Part shown: in pieces, positions 33,307 to 43,956 of the stretch
Layout: the number at the start of each line of letters is the position of its first letter
Position numbering within the stretch: the first letter of the stretch is position 1
Source of the DNA: Myxococcales bacterium
GTDB lineage: Bacteria > Myxococcota_A > Polyangia > Haliangiales > Haliangiaceae
Reading direction: 5' to 3'
NCBI GenBank assembly: GCA_947483555.1
Contig: CANKMW010000016.1
Location: forward strand, 1 to 64,000
DNA length: 64,000 bases
Position numbers and translations under genes: made by a program
Notes under the pieces: model-generated
Told to the model about the DNA's origin: nothing
The model's input: only the letters and a program-made list of their open reading frames with translations
Databases searched by the model: none

Positions 33307-33906
33307 GACGCGTCTCCTGGTTGGTTGGTCGGGCTCTCGCCCGACGCGGCCAGCGCGCACGGCCCATGACGAGCGCCCACCACCGGCACCTGCGCCGCCC
33401 GACCCTGGGCCTGGGCGGCGGCGCCCCCGCGCCGGCACCGCCCCGCGGGCGCTCGGCGTGGGCCGGTGCGCGCCGGCCGCGAGGGCGAGCCCGACCAACC
33501 GGCCAGGAGACGCCTGTTCTCGCCCGCGAGCGCCGTCAGCGACGCACAGCCGCACACCGTCGGGCGCGGCGGCGGTGTCGCCGGCGACACCGAGCGACAC
33601 GCCGGCGGCTGCGCTGGCGACGCTGCACCGGCGAGCGCACCGCGGCGGGCGCGAGCGGGCGCGGCGATGGCCGAGCGGTCGGCGACGCGGCTCCGAGCGA
33701 GTCCGCGGGTTCTCCGTCGCAGGGGGCCGCCCCTCGCGTCCCACGCGCACCGGGCCACGCCGAGCGCCCGGGGGGCGGTGCCGGCGCGAGGCGCCGCCGT
33801 GGGATCCGAGGTCCGGGCGGCGCGGGGAGTCGGGCGTCGGCGCTCGTCATGGCCCGTGCGCGATGGGCCGCGGCGGGGCGTGACCCCCTGCAACGGAGAA
33901 CCCACG
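33307..33906. repeat. Nested inverted repeats between the divergent four-helix-bundle genes
   Basis: There is no convincing gene in this 600-bp gap. It holds two units. Unit A has inverted ends at 33310-33343 and 33480-33513 (GTCTCCTGG / CCAGGAGAC). Unit B has inverted ends at 33706-33731 and 33880-33904 (GGGTTCTCCG / CGGAGAACCC). The interior of A (33353-33377 and about 33435-33472) reappears inverted in B (33839-33862 and about 33744-33781). The two units are thus inverted copies with different ends, and each abuts a start codon. Long hairpins would form in RNA or single-stranded DNA. The central 33514-33705 is GC-rich and unassigned. Confidence 0.7.
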
Positions 33907-34236
33907 ATGACTCTCACGGAGACACTCTCGCTCGACCTCATCGACCTCTTGCGGCCCGTCGTCGCCACGCTGCGCGACCGCCGCGCCAGCCTCGCCGATC
34001 AGCTCGAGCGCGCCGCCACCAGCGTGTCGCTGAATGTCGCCGAGGCCGGCGGCCGCGCCGGGCGCGACCGGGTGCGCGTGCTGCGCATCGCTGCCGGCGA
34101 AGCCCGCGAGGTCAAGGCGGCGCTCGTCGTCGCCGCCGCCTGGGGCTACCTCGATGCGGCCACGCTGGCGCCGGCGCTGCAGGTCGCCGACCGGCTCGGC
34201 GGCGTGCTCTTCGGGCTGGTGCGGAAGCTCGGGTAG
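33907..34236 (+). CDS. Four-helix bundle (S23/Avd-like) protein B (109 aa)
   Basis: This is a paralogue of the divergent gene to its left. It shares LADQLERAATSVSLNVAEAG, then a stretch ending RVLRIAAGEAREVK, and WGYLDAATLAPAL. Spacing between motifs is the same as in protein A. The ATG at 33907 follows a CGGAGAACCC leader that is part of an inverted repeat. The family forms pentameric or dimeric four-helix bundles that bind nucleic acid or partner reverse transcriptases, but no reverse transcriptase is in the window. A hexamer array follows its stop, mirroring the arrangement of gene A. Confidence 0.75.
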   Translation: MTLTETLSLDLIDLLRPVVATLRDRRASLADQLERAATSVSLNVAEAGGRAGRDRVRVLRIAAGEAREVKAALVVAAAWGYLDAATLAPALQVADRLGGVLFGLVRKLG

Positions 34237-34260
34237 GGCCCGCGGGCCCCGTCGGGGCCT

Positions 34261-34408
34261 TCGGCTCCGGCGTCGGTTTCGGTTTCGGTTTCGGCTACGG
34301 CCACGGCTACGGCTACGGTTTCGGTGTCGGTTTCGGTCTCGGTCTCGGTCTCGGTTTCGGTTTCGGTTTCGGTCTCGGTCTCGGTCTCGGTCTCGGCCTC
34401 GGTCGCGG
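34261..34408. repeat. Hexanucleotide repeat array 2
   Basis: Tandem TCGGTN-type hexamers (TCGGTT, TCGGTC, TACGGC) fill the gap between the stop of four-helix-bundle gene B and the stop of the Sel1/DUF1963 gene. It has the same unit and strand bias as array 1. No gene is present. Confidence 0.85.
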
Positions 34409-35623
34409 TCACGAGCACTGCAACTGCAGGCGCGCGGCATCCCAGCGGCGGGCGCGCAGATCGTCCTCGCGGATCCAGAAGTACAGGCGACCGAGGTCGC
34501 CCCACATCATGCCGGCGTGGTGGTCGGAGTCGACCTGCAGCAGCAGGCGCCATTGCCGGGCGGCCAGCTCCAGCGTCGGCTCGGGCTTCTCGAGATCGGC
34601 GCCGCGCCAGCCGTACTCGATGCGGCGGGTCATGTCGCCCTGGATGGCGTCGGGGTGGCCGAGCACGCGGTGGATCTCACCATCGGCGCGCGGTGGCCGC
34701 CGGTAGACCGACTGAAACGTCTCGACCGCGGCGCCGTAGCGGTCGCTGACCTCGTCGCCGAGGCTGCGGGCGAGCGCGCTGCGCAGCGGCGGCAACGTCA
34801 GCTCGGCGAAGCTGTCGATCGCGCAGGCGGCGAAGCCGGCGGCCGCGCCGGCCTGGCGCACCAGCGTCGCGGCCGGGTGGTGCTGCACCGCCCAGCCGTC
34901 GGCTTCATCGGCGCCGCCCCACGGCTGGTCCTGGGCGTCGTAGAAGAAGGACAGCACGCCGTCGGGTGGCAGGAGCTCGGTGCCGGCGAAGCGCCGCAGG
35001 TCGTCGAGCGCGAGCTGGGCCACGAACGCCAGCGAGCGAGCGCCCCGCCGCGGCCAGGCGTGACCGGGCGGCAGATCGGGCGCGCCGCCCAGCTTGCTGG
35101 CCCCGACCGGGATCGTGGCGTCATCGCGCGGCGCGGCGACCAGCCGTACCGACGGCCTCGCGAGCGCGCGGATGGTGGCGGCGTGGTCGACGAGGCCGTG
35201 CTCGTCGACCGCCCGGGCCAGGTTGTCGTCGTCGCTGCGGCCACGCGCCTCGACCTGGCGGCTGGCCAGCGCGTGTTCGCGCGCCGCGTCGGGGTTGCCG
35301 TGCGCCGCGGCCTGGGCGAGGAGCGCGAGTCCGCGGTCCTCGTCGCGGGCGGTGAAGCGACCGTGGAAGATCATGCGCCCGGCAGCGAGCTCGCCCTTGG
35401 CGTCGCCCTGCGCGGCGGCGGCCAGGAACCAGCGCAGGGCCTCGTCCTTGCTGGCGCCAAAGATCTCGTCGCCGAGCGCGACCTGGGCCGGCGGGTGGCC
35501 GGCCTCGGCGCTGGCGCGCAACACCGACATCGCGCGCTCGGTGTCCCGGCGGACGCCGCGCCCGGTGGCGTAGGCCCAGTACAGCGCGTACGCGGCGGCG
35601 GCCTCGCTCGGATCATCCGGCAC
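34409..35623 (-). CDS. Sel1-repeat and DUF1963 (YwqG-like) protein (404 aa)
   Basis: The N-terminal half carries Sel1-like (TPR-type) repeats, for example [20 protein letters not shown] and [20 protein letters not shown]. The C-terminal half matches DUF1963/YwqG, with [20 protein letters not shown], then [12 protein letters not shown], and a final region ending [20 protein letters not shown]. YwqG-like proteins have no proven biochemical role. The protein is probably cytoplasmic, since no signal peptide is seen. Its 3' end abuts hexamer array 2. Confidence 0.8.
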   Translation of the reverse strand: MPDDPSEAAAAYALYWAYATGRGVRRDTERAMSVLRASAEAGHPPAQVALGDEIFGASKDEALRWFLAAAAQGDAKGELAAGRMIFHGRFTARDEDRGLALLAQAAAHGNPDAAREHALASRQVEARGRSDDDNLARAVDEHGLVDHAATIRALARPSVRLVAAPRDDATIPVGASKLGGAPDLPPGHAWPRRGARSLAFVAQLALDDLRRFAGTELLPPDGVLSFFYDAQDQPWGGADEADGWAVQHHPAATLVRQAGAAAGFAACAIDSFAELTLPPLRSALARSLGDEVSDRYGAAVETFQSVYRRPPRADGEIHRVLGHPDAIQGDMTRRIEYGWRGADLEKPEPTLELAARQWRLLLQVDSDHHAGMMWGDLGRLYFWIREDDLRARRWDAARLQLQCS

Positions 35624-35685
35624 CCGGCGAGCGTACCCGAGGTCGGGCGCTTGCGTTCGGCACCCGGGCGTCCTACCCCTCGGCC

Positions 35686-37707
<2,022 letters not shown>

Positions 37708-37728
37708 TCGGATCCACGCGCCGCGCGG

Positions 37729-38565
37729 TCAGGCGGCGAAGCGGCGTCGGAACGCGATCAGGTTGGGATCGTCGTCGGTGCGGCTCCACACCGCGTGGAC
37801 GATGCGGTCGAAGGCGCCGGCGAACCGCGGCGCCGCCAGCGCGTCGGCGAAGACGGCCGCGACCTCGGCCGGATCGTTGCGGAACACCCCACAGCCCCAG
37901 GCACCGAGGACCAGGTTGCGCTCGCGGTGGGCGGCGGCGACCGCCAGGACCATCGCGGTGCGCCGCACCAGCGTCCGCGAGATCGCCGGCTGGGCGTCGG
38001 GATCGCGGCGCAGCTCCTCGCCGGCGTTGGGCGCCGGCGAGGTGATGACCGAGCACCGGTACGGCGTCTCGAGCAGGTCGTAGCGATCGTCGCGGAAGAA
38101 CGGCACCGCCGGCGAGTAGATGAGGTGATCGGTGTACAGCATCGTGCCGCACGCCCGATTCTCGTCGTAGTACGCGCGCTGGGTGAGCAGGCACGGATAG
38201 AGAGCCGACACCCGGCAGACGTCCTCCTCCTGGGCCTTGGCGCCGCGGACGAAGCCGCCGCCGGGGTTCTTGGCCGACGCGAAGTTGAGCGCGCACACCG
38301 ACGCGCCCTCGCTGGCCAGGCGGCGGGCCGCCGCCGCGGTGGTCTCGGTCGTGACCTCGATCCGCGGTGCGCCCCGGGGCGCCGGCGCCGACGGCGCGGC
38401 GATCAGCGCCTCGAGCTCGGCGGGGGTGTACAGCCGGGTGCCGGCGAGAGAACCATCGACGTCGGCGCGCAGCTCGCGGCGCGCGCCCGACGGGGCGACG
38501 TACCCGCCGGCATCGACGATGGCGAGCGTGGACCTGGCGATCTCGGTGAGTGACATAGTGTCCAT
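37729..38565 (-). CDS. Microbial-type poly(ADP-ribose) glycohydrolase (TIGR02452/DUF2263) (278 aa)
   Basis: The PARG signature is visible: NFASAKNPGGGFVRGAKAQE followed by EDVCRVSALYPCL, that is GGG with six residues before the catalytic QEE. Macrodomain-like features follow (TDHLIYSPAVPFFRDD and NLVLGAWGCGVFRNDP). The enzyme should remove poly(ADP-ribose) from proteins. The length is typical. The start is the ATG at 38565; the next Met (MSLTEIA) is also possible. Confidence 0.85.
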   Translation of the reverse strand: MDTMSLTEIARSTLAIVDAGGYVAPSGARRELRADVDGSLAGTRLYTPAELEALIAAPSAPAPRGAPRIEVTTETTAAAARRLASEGASVCALNFASAKNPGGGFVRGAKAQEEDVCRVSALYPCLLTQRAYYDENRACGTMLYTDHLIYSPAVPFFRDDRYDLLETPYRCSVITSPAPNAGEELRRDPDAQPAISRTLVRRTAMVLAVAAAHRERNLVLGAWGCGVFRNDPAEVAAVFADALAAPRFAGAFDRIVHAVWSRTDDDPNLIAFRRRFAA

Positions 38566-38593
38566 GGTACACGAGTCGAGGCGGAACCGAGAG

Positions 38594-39461
38594 TCATTCG
38601 ACGTGGACGATCACGTCGGTGAACGAGCGCGCGAGCCGGGTCGCCAGCTTGCACGGCGTGCCGCCGGCGTCGGCATCACCCTGATCGAAGGTGATCTGGA
38701 CGTCGCGTGTCCCCGGGTAGACCACGATCGCCTCCGGCGCCGAGCTGGCCGGGGCGCTGAGGTCGGCGACCAGCACCGGGAGCGCGGCGAGGTCGCCGGA
38801 CCAGCGGTAGAGCCGGAACGGACCACCGCCGGCGTGGGGCCCGGCCACGACGAGGACCGCGCCGTGGCCGTCCGACCACGCCATCGCGCGGACCCCGAGC
38901 CCGCCGAGGTTCCACAGCGCGGCGCCACCGAACCGCGCCGGCGCGCCGGTGATCGCGGCGCCGGGGTTCTCGAGGGTCACCACGATCGCGCGGCCGGCAG
39001 GTGACAGCGACGGGACGGCGCCGGAGACCTCGAGCGCGGCGAACCGGTAGCGGGCCCGCTGGAGCTCACCGGAGGCGGCCGGCCGTGCGACGTGATCGCG
39101 TAGATCCGATCGCCGTGGGCCGTGAGCTCCTCGAGGTCGGCCTCCTCGGTGGCCGCCAGCCCGAGGGCGGCGCCGACGTCGATGGTCTGGACCGGGCCGG
39201 CGTCCGCGCCGCGGGCGTAGACGCGACCTGATCCTCGTCGTAGGCGTCCAGGAAGTGCGCAAGGCCGATCGCGACCGCTCCGGAACCATCACAGGCCTCG
39301 CGATAGCGTCCGGGCGTCGGGTCGAGCCGGCGCTCGGCGTCGGGTGGCGACGCGTCGGTGGTCTCGGTGGCGTCGGGGGTCTCGGTGGCGTCGACCGGCG
39401 TGGCCTCCGGTTCACCGCCGCAGCCGAGCCCGGCGAGGATCCCGACCAGCACGCTCCGCAT
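38594..39461 (-). pseudogene. Frameshifted lipoprotein gene
   Basis: The reading begins at MRSVLVGILAGLGCGGEPEA, a lipoprotein signal with Cys at residue 14, and continues to DAYDEDQV near 39225. Sense then passes to a second frame (VYARGADAGPVQTIDVGAAL and ITSHGRP) and near 39080 to a third (ASGELQRARYRFAALEVSGA) that runs to the stop at 38594. Two single-base losses explain this. The three parts together give one coherent exported protein of about 285 aa. The breaks could be genuine decay or sequencing/assembly indels. The function is unknown. Confidence 0.6.
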
Positions 39462-39550
39462 CCCGCGACGGTACCTCAACCGCGTTGGTCGGGTGCTGGC
39501 GCGCGCCTGCGCCGGACGTCGTGAGCGTAGGCTATCCGGCAGGAGGAATC

Positions 39551-40867
39551 ATGCCGCTGCGTCGCGTCGCCGCGTCCATCTCGATCGTCGCCGCTGGCGT
39601 CGCGCTCGCCGCCTGCGGCAAGGGCGACTCGACCCAGGCCGCGCCCGGTAGCGGCTCGCAGGCGCCGCCGACACCACCGGCGCCGACACCAGCGCCGACA
39701 CCACCACCGTTCGCGGTCAGCGTCGCCGGCCAGTACCAGGTGCCGTCAGCTTCGGCCTCCACCGCGTTGCCGGCGTTGCCGGCGGCGTACGTGTTCGTCA
39801 CCGCGAGCGGCGCGATGCGGGTCGGGAAGACCCCGGCGTTCGCCGACGCGACCGAGGCCGCCGATCTGGTCGCGATGCACGCGCTCATCCCGCCGGCCAC
39901 GGTCGTCGACGAGCCCGCCGGGTCCGGATCGGCCGCCGGTCGGGATGGCGCCTTCACGGGCGACCCCGGCGCGGGCTGGGGCACGATCGGCCACGGCAGC
40001 GGTACCGGCGTCGGCGGTCGAGTTCTTGCCGGTTTCCACTACACCCGAGTGGGCCTTGCCGAGCGCACCGATCCCGCGGCGGCGCGGATCGTCGCCGTCT
40101 TCGATCGCGCGGCGCCGACCGAGACCATCGGCCGCGTGCTGGCGGCGATCAGCGAACCGGTCGCGGTGGTCGTCGACGGGGGAGCGACCAGCGGCGCGGC
40201 GCTTGGCGTCGTGCTGACGCGCGATCGCTACCAGGACGTCGACGCCGTGCTGGAGCTCACGATCGATCGCGACGGCACCCAGCTCGCCGACCGCGTCCAG
40301 GGAACCACCGACCGCGTGCTGACCATCGCCGATGGCAGCCCCGATCGCGCGGCGCTGACCGCCGCCGTCGCCAGAGCCCTCGGCCGGCCCGGCCACACGT
40401 CCGCCCGCGTCCAGGTGACGCTCGGGACCGGGGCGCGCTTCGAGACGCTGGTGCTCGCCCTCGATGCGCTGGCCGCCGGCACGGCCCAGGTGTCGATCCG
40501 CACCCGCAGCGTCGCGGGCCTGCGCAGCCGCGATCCCGTGGCCCCCCAGGTGCGCCTCGGCGAGTCCACCAGCGGCGGCAACCTCGACAAGAACATCATC
40601 CGCCGCTACATCAAGCGCAACCTGCCCCGGATCGCGTACTGCTACGAGAAGCAGCTGCTCGTGAAGCCGGGCCTCGCGGGCACGGTGACGGCGCAGTTCT
40701 TCATCACCGAGCAGGGCACGGTCTCGACATCGAAGGCGAGCGGCGTCGACCCGGAGGTGGCGAGCTGCATCGCGGACGTGATCAAGGCCATCGAGTTCCC
40801 CAAGCCGCCGGGCGGCGGCGGCGTGCAGGTGACCTATCCGTTCGTCATGCGCCCCACCGGCGCCTGA
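39551..40867 (+). CDS. Lipoprotein with AgmX/PglI C-terminal domain (438 aa)
   Basis: The start has a perfect AGGAGG. A lipobox (VALAACG) anchors the protein, followed by a Pro/Thr linker and about 280 residues of unrecognised region. That middle region includes a TIDRDGTQLADRVQ-type, ExbD-like stretch repeated in form. The C-terminal 100 residues match the AgmX/PglI domain of myxobacterial gliding-related proteins: KNIIRRYIKRNLPRIAYCYE, then GTVTAQFFITEQGTV and FPKPPGGGGVQVTYPF. This TonB-C-like domain links envelope proteins to energised complexes. The domain itself is the main pointer to Myxococcota. Confidence 0.85.
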   Translation: MPLRRVAASISIVAAGVALAACGKGDSTQAAPGSGSQAPPTPPAPTPAPTPPPFAVSVAGQYQVPSASASTALPALPAAYVFVTASGAMRVGKTPAFADATEAADLVAMHALIPPATVVDEPAGSGSAAGRDGAFTGDPGAGWGTIGHGSGTGVGGRVLAGFHYTRVGLAERTDPAAARIVAVFDRAAPTETIGRVLAAISEPVAVVVDGGATSGAALGVVLTRDRYQDVDAVLELTIDRDGTQLADRVQGTTDRVLTIADGSPDRAALTAAVARALGRPGHTSARVQVTLGTGARFETLVLALDALAAGTAQVSIRTRSVAGLRSRDPVAPQVRLGESTSGGNLDKNIIRRYIKRNLPRIAYCYEKQLLVKPGLAGTVTAQFFITEQGTVSTSKASGVDPEVASCIADVIKAIEFPKPPGGGGVQVTYPFVMRPTGA

Positions 40868-41272
40868 TCAGGGCTCGACCGCGGGCGTGTGGACGTAGTC
40901 GCCGAGCCGGGTGCGGTCGGCCGACAGCCGCATGGTCGACGGCGGGGCCTCGCCGTCGGGAGTCAGCCGCACCAGGTCGCCTTCGACGACGTAGGTGCCG
41001 GTGATGGCGGCGTCGAGGAGCATGTGGCGAAAACGGCCGTCGGGTTCGAGGGTGACCGAGTAGCAGCCGCCGCGGCTGCCGGCGGGCGCGCACTCGCCCT
41101 GGAAGGTCCGGGACGCGCTGACGCGGAGGCCGTCGGCGGTGAGCAGCGGATCCGAGCTGGCCGGCGCCGGCTGCTCGATGGCGGGCGGTGCCGGGGCGAC
41201 CGAGCGCTGCGGACATCCGGCGACCACGGCGAGCGAGGCGAGCGCGAGACGAGACATCATGATGAGCTTCAC
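40868..41272 (-). CDS. Small lipoprotein (134 aa)
   Basis: A signal peptide with lipobox VVAGC (LALASLAVVAGCPQ) is followed by a compact domain with strands SVTLEPDGRFRHMLLD and GTYVVEGDLVRLTPDG. This pattern resembles small lipoproteins that carry a META/lipocalin-like fold. The first Met (41272) or the second or third (MMSRL) may be the true start. The stop directly abuts that of the AgmX-domain gene on the other strand. The function is unknown. Confidence 0.65.
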   Translation of the reverse strand: MKLIMMSRLALASLAVVAGCPQRSVAPAPPAIEQPAPASSDPLLTADGLRVSASRTFQGECAPAGSRGGCYSVTLEPDGRFRHMLLDAAITGTYVVEGDLVRLTPDGEAPPSTMRLSADRTRLGDYVHTPAVEP

Positions 41273-41365
41273 GCCGGCAGCCTACCGCTGGAAGCCCGCC
41301 AGGGCGCGACGCCGGCCGGCACGGAAGCGGTGAATGCCGCACGGCGGGCGTCGGTCTCAGGCGGT

Positions 41366-42241
41366 ATGATCATGGACATGTCTGCCCGGGTTGCCTCGCC
41401 GCTCACCGCCGCCGTCGTCCTCGCTTCCGTCGCCGTCCTGGCCGCGCCCGCCCGCGCCGAGGCGCCGGCGGTCGGCGAGCCATGGAGCTGGCCGATCCTC
41501 AAGGACTGGCTCGAGGGCTCGCCGAACGGCAGCGACGCCGCCGGCAAGGTGGTGGTGCACTGGTTCTGCAAGCCGAAGGTCGAAGACTGCAAGGTCGATC
41601 TGGCGCGCATCTTCAACACGCGCGAGCAGGGCAACGTCTACGTGATCGCGTACATCAATGGCAGCAAGCGCGATGCCGGCCGGCTCGACCCGGTGCGCGG
41701 CGAGGTCGGCGCTGGCGCGGTGGCGTTCGGCAAGCAGGTCGGCACGCTGTTCAAGCGCATGGCCATCGGCGCCGCGTTGCCGATGTCGATCGTCGTCGAT
41801 GTCGACGGCAAGGTCGCGCTGGTCAGCCACACCGGCGATCCCGATCAGCTCGACGCCCGCGACACCAAGGTGGCGGCGCTGGTGGCGGCGATCAAGGTGT
41901 TCACGGTGCACGGGACCTGCCCGAGCGTGCCGATCAAGAAGGGCGAGCGTTTCGAGCTCAGCGTCAGCGCGGATCTGGCCACCTGGCTGGACTTCGACGT
42001 CAGCGTGCAGCCCGAGATCAAGCTCACCCTGCCGCCCGACGTGACCTGCGACGCGACGCTCTTGAAGGGCACCGCGATCACGGTGAGCGGGCGCAAGCTC
42101 AGCGCGGTGGTCGGCTGCCGCGGCTCGGTGAAGGGCAGCTACGAGGCCACCGGCAGCGTGCGGTTCAGTTATCGCGGCCCCAACAAGGCGCTCGGCGTTG
42201 GCGCCGACGCGGTGCGCTGGAAGTTCTCGGTCGCGCCCTGA
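41366..42241 (+). CDS. Exported protein of unknown function (291 aa)
   Basis: A signal peptide (SPLTAAVVLASVAVLAAPAR) is followed by a thioredoxin-like first half: VVVHWFCKPKVEDC, then RIFNTREQGNVYVIAYINGS and LPMSIVVDVDGKVALVSHTG. This recalls a thioredoxin fold, but the Cys pair is CKPKVEDC rather than CxxC. The second half is beta-rich. It probably acts in the periplasm. The start is one of three nearby ATGs (41366, 41372 or 41378). Confidence 0.6.
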   Translation: MIMDMSARVASPLTAAVVLASVAVLAAPARAEAPAVGEPWSWPILKDWLEGSPNGSDAAGKVVVHWFCKPKVEDCKVDLARIFNTREQGNVYVIAYINGSKRDAGRLDPVRGEVGAGAVAFGKQVGTLFKRMAIGAALPMSIVVDVDGKVALVSHTGDPDQLDARDTKVAALVAAIKVFTVHGTCPSVPIKKGERFELSVSADLATWLDFDVSVQPEIKLTLPPDVTCDATLLKGTAITVSGRKLSAVVGCRGSVKGSYEATGSVRFSYRGPNKALGVGADAVRWKFSVAP

Positions 42242-42256
42242 TCGCTCCCGGCCCGG

Positions 42257-43488
42257 TCACTCGACCGGGGCGGCCTGGTTCCCCGCGCCCTCGGTGACCG
42301 AGCTCAGGATGTACTGGGTCTCGGCCAGCGTGTGATCCGCGAGTTGATCACCACCGCCATCGCCAGCTCGCCGGTCGAGAGGATCCAGCCGTGGACGTCG
42401 ACCGTGACGTTGCTGCGCTTGCGACCGAACAGCGTCAGGCTGCCGTAGCCCTTGCAGACCATCGCGCCGGGTCGGTCCTCGGACGGTTCGCAGCCGACGG
42501 TGCCGGCGTTCTTCACCAGATCGACCACCGCGCGCTCGGCGGCGGTCCCGACGTCCTCGGCCGGGCCGCGGGCGAGCACGATCGTGACCACCGGCGCCTC
42601 GGGAATGCCGCCGCGGTAGAAGAACTCCGACTTGGACGCGCCCAGGTTGACCTTCTGGAGGGGGGCGACCCGCCACCCATTGTCGGGCGGAAAGTCGATC
42701 GACAGGCCGAGCAGCTTGGAGTCGTAGTGGGCGCCGACCGCCTTGGTCGTCGACGTGATGCACTTCTTGAAGCGGAGGCCGATGAAGACCAGGGCGGCGA
42801 TGCCGGCCAGGATGAAGAGGATCTTGAACGCCGACCCGACCGCCTTGCCAGGCGCCGTGTGGTCGTACTGCAGCGGGGGCAGGACCGACGCTGGGTCCGC
42901 GGATGCGGCCCCCGCCGCCGCCGGCGGGTGGGTCGGGCGCAGGTAGGCCGCGCCGCGCCGGCCGTGGCTGCCAGCGGCTCGCGGTCCCACGTCGGCGAGG
43001 TCGAGCTCGAGCCCACCATCACCGCCGCTGCCGCCGCCACCGCCGCTGCCAACCGACGGGGGCAACTCGGTCCGCGGGTGGAGCGCTTCGCGCAAGAGCA
43101 ACTCGGGCGCGACGCGGGCGTCGATCTTCATGCCGGCGGCGAGGCCGAGCTCGTTGATGGCGGCCTGATCCTCGGGATCGCGCATCGCGACCTCGAGCAG
43201 ACGGACGCTGCCCTGACCGTGCAACTTGTATGGCAGCGCCCACAGCCGTCGCTGCAACGCATCGGGGACCATGGCGCGCGCGGCCGGGTCGGCGGCGATG
43301 AGGTCAGCCGACTTCGCCGGTGGGACGCCGAGTTGCTGAGCGAGCGCGCGCGCGACCGCGTCGGGCTCGACGGCGCGGGCGGCGATCAAGGCCGAGCCCA
43401 GGCGCAGGCCGTCAGGGTTGGCGAGTGCGGCCTCGATCTGATCGGCATCGACGAGCTGAGCCTCGAGGAGGAGCTCACCGATCTTCAT
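42257..43488 (-). CDS. MshEN/GspE-N domain membrane protein, frameshifted near its C terminus
   Basis: The N-terminal 165 residues match the GspE/MshE N-terminal (cyclic-di-GMP-binding type) domain: MKIGELLLEAQLVDADQIEA, then LGSALIAARAVEPDAVARAL and PDALQRRLWALPYKLHGQ. A Gly-rich linker, a membrane helix (FKILFILAGIAALVFIGLRF) and a periplasmic domain follow. The open frame stops at 42304 after the sequence becomes atypical at about 42340. The neighbouring frame continues with DHTLAETQYILSSVTEGAGN to 42257, so a one-base indel is likely. It overlaps the next gene upstream by one base (TGATG). Confidence 0.65.
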
Positions 43489-43889
43489 CAGGCGCTCTTC
43501 TTCATACCGTACATGAGGAGCGCCACGAACATCGCGATCGGCAGCAGGTACGGGACCACGAACAGGCCGCCGACGTTGAAGTGGTTCCAGCCGATCAGCA
43601 GCTCGGCCGCGCACACCGAGGCCGCGACCAGGAAGGCGCCGATCGCTTCGGGCCAGTCGGTCTCGAGCTTGAGGCCGAACCAGAAGATGACGGCGCCGAT
43701 CACGAAGGTCACGACCGCCAGGGCCCACGACGGCATGCCGAAGAAGCCCTGCACGCCCTCCTTGGCGACGGTCGGATTCGAGAACACCAGGTTGGCCACC
43801 AGGGCGCCGACGATGAGGACGCCGAGCATGATGAAGTACGTCCCCATCTTGCTCTTGCGGCCGCCCATGAATTCTTTTTCTGCGCTCAT
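43488..43889 (-). CDS. Small four-helix membrane protein (133 aa)
   Basis: Four hydrophobic helices are visible, such as MGTYFIMLGVLIVGALVANL, then ALAVVTFVIGAVIFWFGLKL and VVPYLLPIAMFVALLMYGM. No family is recognised. It is translated just before the MshEN-domain gene, with overlapping stop and start, so the two probably form a membrane complex or operon. It starts at ATG 43889. Confidence 0.65.
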   Translation of the reverse strand: MSAEKEFMGGRKSKMGTYFIMLGVLIVGALVANLVFSNPTVAKEGVQGFFGMPSWALAVVTFVIGAVIFWFGLKLETDWPEAIGAFLVAASVCAAELLIGWNHFNVGGLFVVPYLLPIAMFVALLMYGMKKSA

Positions 43890-43956
43890 ACGTACGTCCC
43901 CCGACCACGATCCTAACCTCAGCGCCGGTCCGAGCGCCACTCGGTGCGGGTCGAGG

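Noticed and set aside
32980..34236. Diversity-generating retroelement, suggested by Avd-like proteins
   Set aside because: No reverse transcriptase and no template/variable repeat pair with adenine-specific differences was seen.
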